NCBI GenBank assembly: GCA_015233135.1
Contig: JADFYH010000014.1
Location: 1 to 63,680 of the forward strand
Direction: 5' to 3'
Source: Deltaproteobacteria bacterium
Lineage (GTDB): Bacteria > UBA10199 > JADFYH01
DNA length: 63,680 bases
The stretch's first letter is position 1. The number at the start of each line of letters is the position of its first letter. The position numbers and the translations under genes are program-made. Below, in pieces: positions 50,162 to 58,021 of the stretch. The notes below the pieces were generated by a model. It ran no database searches. It saw only the letters and a list, made by a program, of their open reading frames with translations, and was not told the DNA's origin.

Positions 50162-50255
50162 GGAACTCCTTTTTTTTTGACCGCGGCTGGGTACTATAAA
50201 AAAGAGACCCATGGCAATATTTTTTTTGAGGTGACCTCAAAAAAATAAAAGAAGT

Positions 50256-51002
50256 CTATTTTTTGTCTTTCGCCTTATTCATCTTGGAACCATGCGAAGG
50301 CGTAATCAATTTATCCGGCACTTCGGAGGGGGTATGATCGTTCGAGGGAACCGCGCGGTCGAGTGAGCTGGAAGAAAGGGCATCAAAATTTTTCTTTAGG
50401 CTGGCTGAATAAAAACTGATGGAGCGGAAATTGTATAAATCGACTTTTTCGGAAAAAAACAAATCGAAGGTTTGGGTAAAGCCCACTTGCACCCCAGCCG
50501 GATATTCGATGATGTCCTTTACCTTGGAGGGAAGCTGCGCCCAGGCCTTGGCGTCACTGATTCGGAGCGAATAAATTCCTTTTTGTTTTTTGCCCCAGGC
50601 ATCTTCGACCACCCATTCATCTTTCACAGGATCCAACTTAATGGTATCGACCCCTCTATTGCTTAAGGCCACCGTCACCACTTTATAGCCAGGCACCAAT
50701 CCATCCAGTTTTTTATCGTAATTCGCATCCACCACCACTCCCCAGGTGGGCACATTCAGACGGGCCTGGCTGGTATCTTTGGGAGGCCTTTCGGAAGAAC
50801 TGAAGCAGGCGGAGCAGACGATGAAGAGCAGAGCTAATAGACCTCTTGCATAAATCGCTGCACGACCCAATTTCGGCGTTGCGGTTTCCAAAAAATCCTC
50901 ATTTGCAGTAGCAAACTCCGGTTTTTTGGACCCTCCGCGCCTTGAACTTGGGCCGTTCGCTGATTTATGCAAGAGGTCTAATATTCGGATTTGTTTTTTC
51001 AT
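50256..51002 (-). CDS. Probable lipoprotein with signal sequence split by a MITE insertion
   Basis: As read now, 248 residues with MKKQIRIL, about 48 residues of foreign sequence, then LLALLFIVCSACFSSS. Removing the 141-bp element plus one copy of the 3-base target duplication joins MKKQIRI to LALLFIVCSAC, a perfect lipoprotein signal peptide with the lipidated Cys. The mature part (NVPTWGVVVDANYDKKLDGLVPGYKVVTVALSNRG) resembles a beta-sandwich domain of unknown role. Insert length plus duplication is 144 bases, so the frame is kept. Whether the extended leader still works is open. It lies upstream of pntAA and downstream of oppF. Confidence 0.7.
   Translation of the reverse strand: MKKQIRILDLLHKSANGPSSRRGGSKKPEFATANEDFLETATPKLGRAAIYARGLLALLFIVCSACFSSSERPPKDTSQARLNVPTWGVVVDANYDKKLDGLVPGYKVVTVALSNRGVDTIKLDPVKDEWVVEDAWGKKQKGIYSLRISDAKAWAQLPSKVKDIIEYPAGVQVGFTQTFDLFFSEKVDLYNFRSISFYSASLKKNFDALSSSSLDRAVPSNDHTPSEVPDKLITPSHGSKMNKAKDKK
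50839..50979. mobile_element. 141-bp MITE in a lipoprotein signal peptide
   Basis: Terminal inverted repeats AGACCTCTTGCATAAATC (18 bases, perfect) bound a 141-base element with no gene, flanked by AAT on each side (50836-50838 and 50980-50982). A 3-base target duplication and this type of end suggest mobilisation by an IS5-like or similar transposase, which is not present here. It is unrelated to the 207-bp MITE. Confidence 0.85.
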
Positions 51003-51041
51003 ACTTATTTTTTCCTTTGCCGATAATTACATCCCAAAAGT

Positions 51042-51079
51042 CCCCTCTCCCTTGAGGGGAGAGGGTCAGGGTGAGGGTG
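51042..51079 (+). repeat. Family B palindromic repeat after oppF
   Basis: CCCCTCTCCCTTGAGGGGAG followed by AGGGTCAGGGTGAGGGTG, the solo element in its cleanest form. It lies between the oppF stop (51085) and the start of the MITE-hit lipoprotein gene. It could act as a hairpin terminator for the opp operon. Confidence 0.8.
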
Positions 51080-51084
51080 AAAAA

Positions 51085-52050
51085 TCAGCTATGCACTTTT
51101 TTGACCAAATGACAGGCGACACTATGCCCCGGAACGAGTTCCGCTAACACAGGCCTTTCTTGTTTGCAAAGTTCTTCTGCAAAAGGGCAACGCGGATGAA
51201 AACTACAGCCCGAAGGCGGATTGAGGGGAGAAGGAGGCTCGCCTGCCAAGGCCTTAAGGTGGACGCTGCCTTGCAGAGGAGAAGGCAAAGAGGCCATCAG
51301 CGATTGGGTGTAGGGGTGTTTGCAATTCAACAATTGACTACTCGGAAGGATTTCCACCAGGCGACCCAGATACATCACGGCAATGCGGTCGCTTAAATGT
51401 TGCACAACCCTCAAATCGTGAGAAATAAAAAAATAACTGAGTTTGTATTTGGCTTTCAGATCAGCCAACAAATTAATCATTTGTGCTTGAATGGAGACAT
51501 CCAAGGCCGAAACGGGTTCATCACACACCAGCAATTTGGGAAGCACGCTCAAGGCACGGGCAATCCCCAGGCGTTGGCGTTGACCGCCTGAAAATTCATG
51601 GGGATATTTTCCCAGGGCTTCTTCGGACAGCCCCACCGTTTTTAATAGTTCCAGACAGCGTTTTTCTCTTTCATCCGGACTACCCAAATGATGGATCTTC
51701 ATTCCCTCCTGCAACAGGCTCTCAACCCTTTGACGCGGATTTAAAGAGGAAAAAGGATCCTGAAAAATCATCTGTAAATTTCGTCTTGCCCGCTTGAGAC
51801 CGGCCCCTCGTAATTGATGGAGGTTTTCCCCTTCAAAGCGTACGGTCCCTGAATCGGGTTTCAAAAGAGCCATCAGCATCTTTGCTACAGTGGATTTCCC
51901 GGAACCAGACTCCCCCACCAAGCCCAGGGTTTCACCTTCTTCCATGGAGAATGACACGTCATTCACCGCAGCCACCCATTTCTTTTTTCCAAGAAAAGAA
52001 GTGGCGGCGGGGAAGCGTTTTATTAAGTTTTTAACTTCTAGAAGTGGCAT
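51085..52050 (-). CDS. Peptide ABC transporter ATPase (OppF/DppF-like)
   Basis: Second ATPase of a peptide importer. Walker A GESGSGKST near 44-52, Q-loop FQDPFSSL near 97, signature SGGQRQR near 159-165, Walker B LLVCDEPVSALD near 178-189. The C-terminal peptide-transporter extension with the Cys cluster C.FHPRCPFAEELC is present (near 288-302). It is separated from oppD by the second MITE copy, otherwise the operon is continuous. OppD and OppF pair as the ATPase heterodimer. Confidence 0.94.
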   Translation of the reverse strand: MPLLEVKNLIKRFPAATSFLGKKKWVAAVNDVSFSMEEGETLGLVGESGSGKSTVAKMLMALLKPDSGTVRFEGENLHQLRGAGLKRARRNLQMIFQDPFSSLNPRQRVESLLQEGMKIHHLGSPDEREKRCLELLKTVGLSEEALGKYPHEFSGGQRQRLGIARALSVLPKLLVCDEPVSALDVSIQAQMINLLADLKAKYKLSYFFISHDLRVVQHLSDRIAVMYLGRLVEILPSSQLLNCKHPYTQSLMASLPSPLQGSVHLKALAGEPPSPLNPPSGCSFHPRCPFAEELCKQERPVLAELVPGHSVACHLVKKVHS

Positions 52051-52064
52051 AGATTAGTTACCAG

Positions 52065-52271
52065 CTTGAGTTCCGCAGATTTTAAGAATCATTTTTTGCT
52101 CATTCTTGGCAAGTACCCATCTATAAAGCATTTCCCCTCTCCCCTTGAGGGAGAGGGTCAGGGTGAGGGGTATTTCTAGTGCACTCAGGATCACCCTCTC
52201 TCTGACTCTCTCCCCTCAAGGGAGAGAGGACTTTTCAGAGTGGCTTCTTACTAAAATCTGCGGAACTCAAG
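52065..52271. mobile_element. 207-bp MITE, copy 2, with terminal inverted repeats and TSD
   Basis: The reverse complement of the element at 29014-29220, with no difference seen by eye. The ends are CTTGAGTTCCGCAGATTTTA and its inverse, and the flanks TTACCAG at 52058-52064 and 52272-52278 form a 7-base duplication. It is inserted between oppD and oppF in the opp transcript and holds two family B palindromes. Confidence 0.92.
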
Positions 52272-52305
52272 TTACCAGTTACTAGTTTTAACAACTGCTA
52301 ACTAC

Positions 52306-53397
52306 TCAAGCATTCACACATCTCACCCAATGCTGCTCTCCAATATATTTCAAAGGAGGGGCCTTTACGATGCAGGAATTGGGACTCATTTTTTCACATC
52401 GATCTTGAAAGCGGCAGGCCTTGGGCAGCTTTGCCAGGTTTGGAACATTTCCGCCAATCATTTTTAGTGCCGGGCGATTGTCAAACTCTTCCGGGGTTTT
52501 AAAAGTGGGAAGCGAATACAGCAGGCCTTGGGTGTAAGGATGTTTGGGCCGCGAAAAAAGCTCGCTTGCCGGTGCTCTTTCTACAATTTTTCCCGCATAC
52601 ATCACCGCCACTTCATCACAATAATGCGACACCAAAGACAAATCGTGGCTGATCAACAACAGCGCCATCTGTTTTTCTTGTACCAGTTTTTTCAGCAGAT
52701 CCAGAATTTGTGCCTGCAGCGTCACATCCAGGGCCGTCGTGGGTTCATCGGCAATCAGCACCTGAGGCTCACAAGAAATGGCCATGGCAATCATCACACG
52801 CTGGCGCATACCCCCTGAAAGTTGATGAGGATAATCGTGGTAACGCCGGCTGGCATCGGCAATGCCCACTTGATTCAGCAAGGCAAGGCTTCGTTCCTGG
52901 GCCTCCTGAACAGAAATATTTTCGTGCGCTAATAGGGTTTCCCGAATCTGTTCCCCCACCGTCAGCACCGGATTCAAGGCCGTCATGGGCTCTTGAAAAA
53001 TCATCGCAATTTTTTTTCCGCGGAACATTCTCAGTTCGGAATTGCTGCATTTACGCAGGTCGATGGCAAAACCCGCTTTTTCGGGATCCAATTTTTCTTC
53101 GACGCTAGAAATCGCGGCAAAAGGATGAAGGGGTTCTAAAGGGGTTTTCTCCTCCGAGAGTAAGGGCAACTCTTCTTCAGATTTTTCAAAAAAGAGGATT
53201 CTCCCCCCCACTATCTTTGCAGGCTCGCAAAGCCGCAGTAAACTCAGGGCCGTCATCGATTTCCCAGAGCCGGATTCACCCACCAAGCCAAACACCTTGC
53301 CCTGATACAAACTGAAGTTCAGCCCATCGATTGGAAATATTTTTCCGGAGGGGCCTTCAATTTCGGCTACCAGATTTCGGATATCGAGAAGTTTCAT
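52306..53397 (-). CDS. Peptide ABC transporter ATPase (OppD/DppD-like)
   Basis: First ATPase of the importer, 363 residues. Walker A GESGSGKSM near 37-45, Q-loop FQEPMTALNP near 132, signature SGGMRQR near 196-202, Walker B LIADEPTTALD near 215-225, and the typical C-terminal cluster CRFQDRCEKMSPN. A roughly 40-residue insertion lies between Walker A and the Q-loop. Its start overlaps the oppC stop by 4 bases. Confidence 0.94.
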   Translation of the reverse strand: MKLLDIRNLVAEIEGPSGKIFPIDGLNFSLYQGKVFGLVGESGSGKSMTALSLLRLCEPAKIVGGRILFFEKSEEELPLLSEEKTPLEPLHPFAAISSVEEKLDPEKAGFAIDLRKCSNSELRMFRGKKIAMIFQEPMTALNPVLTVGEQIRETLLAHENISVQEAQERSLALLNQVGIADASRRYHDYPHQLSGGMRQRVMIAMAISCEPQVLIADEPTTALDVTLQAQILDLLKKLVQEKQMALLLISHDLSLVSHYCDEVAVMYAGKIVERAPASELFSRPKHPYTQGLLYSLPTFKTPEEFDNRPALKMIGGNVPNLAKLPKACRFQDRCEKMSPNSCIVKAPPLKYIGEQHWVRCVNA

Positions 53398-54374
53398 GCA
53401 GCCCTCCCCCGGGGATCCAGAGCATCCCTCAAACCCTCTCCCACCAGATTAAAGGAAAGGATGGTCAAAAAAATGGCCAGCCCTGGGAACAAGGCCAACC
53501 ACCAGGCAAAATCAATGTAATCCCTGGAGTTGGAAAGCATGTGCCCCCAGCTGGGATCGGGAGGTTGCACGCCCAAGCCCAAAAAAGACAAGGCCGACTC
53601 GGTGAGAATAGCCGAGGCAATTCCAAAAGTAGCCGAAACAAAAACGGGGGTGAGGGCATTGGGTAAAATATGACGAAAGATGGTGCGTAGAGAAGATGCC
53701 CCCAGGGCCTTGGCCGCCAACACAAAATCGGTTTCACGCAGTTTTAAGAACTCTCCTCGCAACAGACGGGCAATTCCGGTCCAACCGGTAAGACCAATCA
53801 CGATCATCACATTGTAAATAGAAGGACCTACGAGGGCCAAGACCGTCAAAATGAGAAAAAAAGTGGGAAAACAAATCACCACTTCGATGACGCGGCTGAT
53901 CACACCATCTACCAAAGAACCAAAATAACCGGCCAGTGCTCCGAGAAAAATGCCAATGAGCACGTAAATCCCCACGGCGATAAAACCTACGGAAAGGGAG
54001 ATGCGCGCCCCATAAATAAGACGGGCAGCCACATCGCGGCCTTGCTCATCGGTCCCTAAAAAATGTTTCGAAGAAGGGGCTTCCAGAATGGCATCGAGAT
54101 CGTATTGAAAAGGGGAGAAAGGAATGGGGGCCCACAAGAGGAAGACCTCCTCTCGTCTTTGAAAATTGGAATCGTGTAATTTCTCGAGAGAAAGCTCGGA
54201 ATAAGACGCCATGGAATGAAAAAGTGGGAAATAAACCTTATTGTCGATAGAAGCATACAAGGGTTCAGAATTCGCCAGCAGGGGCGCAAAAATGGCCAAA
54301 AGAAAAAGGAACAGCACGAGCATCAGGCCCAGGAGATTCAGTTTTCTTTTTTTGAAATGAGTCCAGGCGTTCAT
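53394..54374 (-). CDS. Peptide ABC transporter permease (OppC/YejE-like)
   Basis: Inner-membrane permease, 326 residues. The first helix is near residues 14-32. A long periplasmic stretch follows, including VYFPLF, SMASY and LDAILEAPSSKHFLGTDEQG (about 33-115), longer than in typical OppC and similar to the YejE/microcin C type. The permease core and EAA loop are GEFLKLRETDFVLAAKALGA near 205-225. The ends of oppB and the start here are only 6 bases apart. Confidence 0.92.
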   Translation of the reverse strand: MNAWTHFKKRKLNLLGLMLVLFLFLLAIFAPLLANSEPLYASIDNKVYFPLFHSMASYSELSLEKLHDSNFQRREEVFLLWAPIPFSPFQYDLDAILEAPSSKHFLGTDEQGRDVAARLIYGARISLSVGFIAVGIYVLIGIFLGALAGYFGSLVDGVISRVIEVVICFPTFFLILTVLALVGPSIYNVMIVIGLTGWTGIARLLRGEFLKLRETDFVLAAKALGASSLRTIFRHILPNALTPVFVSATFGIASAILTESALSFLGLGVQPPDPSWGHMLSNSRDYIDFAWWLALFPGLAIFLTILSFNLVGEGLRDALDPRGRAA

Positions 54375-54380
54375 ACGTTT

Positions 54381-55490
54381 TTAACTCTTACTAAAATCAA
54401 TCCGTGGATCTACCGCCACATACAGTAAATCGGAAAGCAGCAAAGAAATTAAGGTCAGCAGGGCCTCAATGGCTGCAATGGCCATAATTAAAGGATAATC
54501 CCGTTGGAACACCGCTTCAAATCCCAGACGACCCATGCCGGGGATTGAAAAAATTTGTTCGATGATCACACTGCCTCCAAGCAAGGCAGGCAATAGAGTG
54601 CCCATCAGCGTCACCAAAGGAATGAGTGAATTTCTGAAGGCATGTTTCCAGACCACTTGTTTTTCTGTCAGGCCCTTGGCCCGTGCCGTGCGGATGTAAT
54701 CCTGTTGGATGACTTCCAGCATATTGGCCCGGGAAAAACGGGAGAGAAAGGCGAAACTTCCATAGACCATACACACAATGGGTAACACCAAATGCCAAAG
54801 GATATTTTCTAAATAACCCAGCCGACTCAGGTGCTCGGCGCCATCCGACCAAAGTCCGAACATGGGAAACCAGTTGAAATATTCTCCACTCGAAAAAAGC
54901 ATAATCAAAATCATGGCCACCCAGAAAGTAGGTAACGAGTAAAGAGTAAAGAGAGTCAGCATCAAACTTTTGTCGAAAAAAGAATCTTTTTTAAACGCCG
55001 AATACACCCCCAAGGGCAGCGAGATAAAATAGACGATCAAGACTTCAATCAGATTGAGGGCCAGGGTAATGGGCAGGGCCTCTTTGATTTTATCGATGAC
55101 CTTGCGATTGTCTTTAAAACTGATTCCAAAATCGAGATGCACAATGCTTTTCATCCAACGCCCATACTGGATGCAATTTTCTCCCACCCACACCATGCTG
55201 CGTCGAAACCAGTTTTGCGTTTCCACATCGCTGACCCCAAAAAACCTGGCATTGGTGCTATGGATAAAATGTTCGTACCAGCCCGGCAGCACTACCTTCA
55301 GACCGTAGAGCACTTGAATCTGATCAATGACCTCTTGCGAAAAATTCTGGGCCTTCATCCCCTCGGCCGATTGCAGTTTTTCTTCGATAGGTGAACCCGG
55401 GGCAAGCTTGATCATGAAGAAGGTAAGCAGGGTAATCCCCAGAAAGGTGGGGATAATTAAGGCTAGTCTTTTGAAAAAATAATGGGACAT
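54381..55490 (-). CDS. Peptide ABC transporter permease (OppB/YejB-like)
   Basis: Inner-membrane permease of 369 residues. Starts MSHYFFKRLALIIPTFLGIT with the classic first helix and APGSP loop, then a long periplasmic segment to about residue 130 as in YejB, and the core helices. The EAA loop QQDYIRTARAKGLTEKQVV is near 255-273. The last helix ends DPRIDF, the usual OppB C-terminus. Coupled to oppC downstream and 9 bases after oppA. Confidence 0.93.
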   Translation of the reverse strand: MSHYFFKRLALIIPTFLGITLLTFFMIKLAPGSPIEEKLQSAEGMKAQNFSQEVIDQIQVLYGLKVVLPGWYEHFIHSTNARFFGVSDVETQNWFRRSMVWVGENCIQYGRWMKSIVHLDFGISFKDNRKVIDKIKEALPITLALNLIEVLIVYFISLPLGVYSAFKKDSFFDKSLMLTLFTLYSLPTFWVAMILIMLFSSGEYFNWFPMFGLWSDGAEHLSRLGYLENILWHLVLPIVCMVYGSFAFLSRFSRANMLEVIQQDYIRTARAKGLTEKQVVWKHAFRNSLIPLVTLMGTLLPALLGGSVIIEQIFSIPGMGRLGFEAVFQRDYPLIMAIAAIEALLTLISLLLSDLLYVAVDPRIDFSKS

Positions 55491-55498
55491 TTAGTTTT

Positions 55499-57100
55499 TT
55501 ACTCCAGCAACTTCCACTCCAATACATCTTCTCCACCCTTGTAAATCTTCACATTCTTAAATCGGGCGGAACGAACCAGCAAGGTCGGATTGGCGTACAA
55601 AAAAGTATAAGGTTGATCCTCGGCCACAATTTCATGAAAGCGCTGGTACAGGGCGCTGCGCTTTTCTTTGTCGAAGGTGGACCTCGCCTTCTCCAGAATT
55701 TCATCCACCTCTTCATTTTTATAACCCACAAAATTCGAACCTTTTTGATGTTGTTCATTTTCAATTTGAGAAGAATGCCAGACCTGGTAAGGATCATCAT
55801 CAAAACTCGAACTCCAACCCATGATCACTGCATCAAAATCCCAGGTCTGAGCGCGATGAAATAAAATAGAGCGCTCCATGGGAATGATTTCCATTTTTAT
55901 TCCGGCCTTCGTGAAATCTTCCTTCAGAATGCTGGCCACATATTCGTGGGTGCGATTCCCGGTGCGAACCAGCAATTGAAATTCAAGTTTTACTCCGTCT
56001 TTGTCGCGTATGCCATCGCCATCGTGATCCGTCCAACCGGCTTCATCCAGAAGTTTGGCAGCCGCTTCGGGATCGTAGGGCAGGGGTTCTACCTTTTTAT
56101 TATAAGAGTCGCTTTGAAAAAAGAAGGGCCCACTAATCACCTTCGCCAGTCCATAGATCAGTTTGTCGACAATGGCCTGCCGATTGGAAAGCATCGTTAA
56201 GGCCTGCCGAACTTTTTTATCGTTAAATTGAGGCCTGCGAAGATTCCATCCCACATAATAATAAACCGGGGCATCGTAGTGGTGCTTTACAAAACGCGCG
56301 TTGAAATCCGGAGAATTCGTCTGCTTCATCCATTGGATGGGGCTGACATTCATCAGATCGATGAGGTCTTTTTTGAGGGCCATCAGGGCCACCGCGTCAT
56401 CGGTAATCACCTTAAACACAATCCCCTTAATTTGAGGAAAGCGCGACTTGTCCCAATAATCTTCATTTCGTTTGAGAACAATTTGTTTTCCCGCATCCCA
56501 GCGCTCAAACTGGAAAGGACCCGTGCCAATGGGCTTACGGTTGGCAGAATGGGTGTTAAAATCCTGGCCATCGTCATAAATATGTTGGGGAATAATGGGC
56601 AGACCCCCACAGAATTCCAGGGCCTTGAAATAAGGTTTGGCGTAAGTGAAGCGCACCGTATTTTTATCCAGTTTTTCCAGCTTGGAGATGTCTTTGTAAT
56701 AGTTGGAGAGGTGGAGGGTCTCGGGGTTCGGTTCCTGGATTTTTTTGAAGGAATAAAGAATGTCTTCGACCGTAAGAGGAAGCCCATCGTGCCATTGGAT
56801 ACCCTCTTTTAGATGAAAGGTATATTGCATCCCATCTTTTGAAACTTCCCAGGCCGAGGCCAAGCGCGGAATCCATTCCAGCGTTTCGTTATCACGGGCG
56901 ATGAGACTTTCATAAATGTACCCGTTGACCATCGAAGACGCAAAATCATTGGAAATCAACAAATTCAAATTAGTCGGATCCGCAGCCATATGCACGACAA
57001 GGATATTGGGATCTTTGGGGGCTTTGAAGGAAGAGCAAGACAGCGCTGTGAAAGTAAACAGCAAAATTAAAAATTTTATTGCACTAAGGTAAAATTTCAA
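55499..57100 (-). CDS. Peptide ABC transporter substrate-binding lipoprotein
   Basis: Periplasmic solute-binding protein family 5 (OppA/DppA), anchored as lipoprotein. With a TTG start the leader is MKFYLSAIKFLILLFTFTALSC, with Cys near residue 22 as lipidation site; AGGAG lies 9 bases before this TTG. An ATG ten codons upstream, overlapping the DUF4292 gene more, is the alternative. The SBP_bac_5 body shows NGYIYESLIARD, IQWHDGLPLTVEDILYSF and the later GTGPFQFERWD. An intact opp set (A-B-C-D-F) imports oligopeptides. Confidence 0.92.
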   Translation of the reverse strand: MKFYLSAIKFLILLFTFTALSCSSFKAPKDPNILVVHMAADPTNLNLLISNDFASSMVNGYIYESLIARDNETLEWIPRLASAWEVSKDGMQYTFHLKEGIQWHDGLPLTVEDILYSFKKIQEPNPETLHLSNYYKDISKLEKLDKNTVRFTYAKPYFKALEFCGGLPIIPQHIYDDGQDFNTHSANRKPIGTGPFQFERWDAGKQIVLKRNEDYWDKSRFPQIKGIVFKVITDDAVALMALKKDLIDLMNVSPIQWMKQTNSPDFNARFVKHHYDAPVYYYVGWNLRRPQFNDKKVRQALTMLSNRQAIVDKLIYGLAKVISGPFFFQSDSYNKKVEPLPYDPEAAAKLLDEAGWTDHDGDGIRDKDGVKLEFQLLVRTGNRTHEYVASILKEDFTKAGIKMEIIPMERSILFHRAQTWDFDAVIMGWSSSFDDDPYQVWHSSQIENEQHQKGSNFVGYKNEEVDEILEKARSTFDKEKRSALYQRFHEIVAEDQPYTFLYANPTLLVRSARFKNVKIYKGGEDVLEWKLLE

Positions 57101-57902
57101 ACGCAGCGTCTCCTGGCTTTTCTTCGACATTGATTTCCATGTTGGAATAATGAAGGCCCATTTCACTGCCTTGAGCGAAATCTTTCAACCAAATTTTATG
57201 GGGGAGGGCGATATTTTTGACTTTTACCCCTTCAAAGTTGGAGGCCTCATAACGAAAAAGGAGTCTGTTTTTTTGATAGGTCTCCAAGACGGTGACGCGC
57301 TTGAACTCTTCATCCCACAAATAACGGGTGGAGGCCCAAGAGATCCAGACCTGATTTGGATTTTCTGCAAACCTCGCAAAGCCAGGTTCAGTGGTTTCTG
57401 GAGGCAGAATCAGTTTTCCAAAAAGAAGCCCCAGGGTTTGGGCAATACTGGTTTGAAAGGGCAGGAATTGCCTCAGCAAATGGGGAGAAAGTTTTTCAAC
57501 CCGTTTTTTTTGGGCCTGCACATCCTGAAGCAGTAACTGTTCTCCATCCGATTTCAATAAAAATAAAAGCCCTCCCAGATCATCCAGACTTTCCAGGCTA
57601 AATCGATGGGGAAGTCGAATTTGCAGCACCTCCGTAGCGGAATAAGCGCGCCCTCGGGTCTTCAATTTAATTTCGGCCAGTCCTTGAAAGGAATTTACGC
57701 CCTCAAAAGCATTCAAGTAAGCCAGAAAATCCGATTTTATCTGGCTTTGTTCCGAAAGATTGGGGAGGCTCTGGATTTTTTTCTGGCTGGGAGCGCAGGC
57801 ACTTACAAAAAGAAATGTGAAGATTAGAAATATTTTTTGGATTAATCCCCTCTCCCTTGAGGGGATGAGGAAAAGCCGCAGGGTTTTCGGGAGAGGGTGC
57901 AT
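57084..57902 (-). CDS. DUF4292/LolB-like lipoprotein whose N-terminus comes from a repeat
   Basis: About 272 residues. The visible lipoprotein signal is GLIQKIFLIFTFLFVSACAP, with Cys near residue 36. The section AYLNAFEGVNSFQGLAEIKLKTRGRAYSATEVLQIRLPHRFSLE fits DUF4292/LolB-type lipid-binding folds, and LLFLLKSDGEQLLLQD follows. The first 20 residues (HPLPKTLRLFLIPSRERG) are translated from the palindrome at 57847-57898, so the natural start has been replaced or extended by it. It precedes oppA with a small overlap and follows the TPR lipoprotein gene. Confidence 0.75.
   Translation of the reverse strand: MHPLPKTLRLFLIPSRERGLIQKIFLIFTFLFVSACAPSQKKIQSLPNLSEQSQIKSDFLAYLNAFEGVNSFQGLAEIKLKTRGRAYSATEVLQIRLPHRFSLESLDDLGGLLFLLKSDGEQLLLQDVQAQKKRVEKLSPHLLRQFLPFQTSIAQTLGLLFGKLILPPETTEPGFARFAENPNQVWISWASTRYLWDEEFKRVTVLETYQKNRLLFRYEASNFEGVKVKNIALPHKIWLKDFAQGSEMGLHYSNMEINVEEKPGDAAFEILP
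57847..57898. repeat. Degenerate family B palindrome at the start of the DUF4292 gene
   Basis: CCCCTCTCCCTTGAGGGGAT, then a diverged middle GAGGAAAAGCCGCAGGG, then TTTTCGGGAGAGGGTG that pairs with the first arm. It occupies the first codons of the DUF4292 lipoprotein gene, providing its ATG and n-region. Confidence 0.65.
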
Positions 57903-57978
57903 GATAAAGGTTCCATTTTTTTATTTTTTTTTACTACTCTTAAAATCCTTTATTTTAGGAAAATGTCCCTTTCTTTTT

Positions 57979-58018
57979 ACCCCCTCTCCCTGCCCTCCCC
58001 CTCCAGGGGGGAGGGAGA
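57979..58018. terminator. GC-rich hairpin between TPR and DUF4292 genes
   Basis: TACCCCCTCTCCCTGCCCTC and CCCCTCCAGGGGGGAGGGAG, a family B relative whose CCCCTCC/GGGGGGAGG arms form a stem with a short loop. It lies directly behind the TPR gene stop and could attenuate readthrough toward the opp genes. Confidence 0.5.
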
Positions 58019-58021
58019 AAA

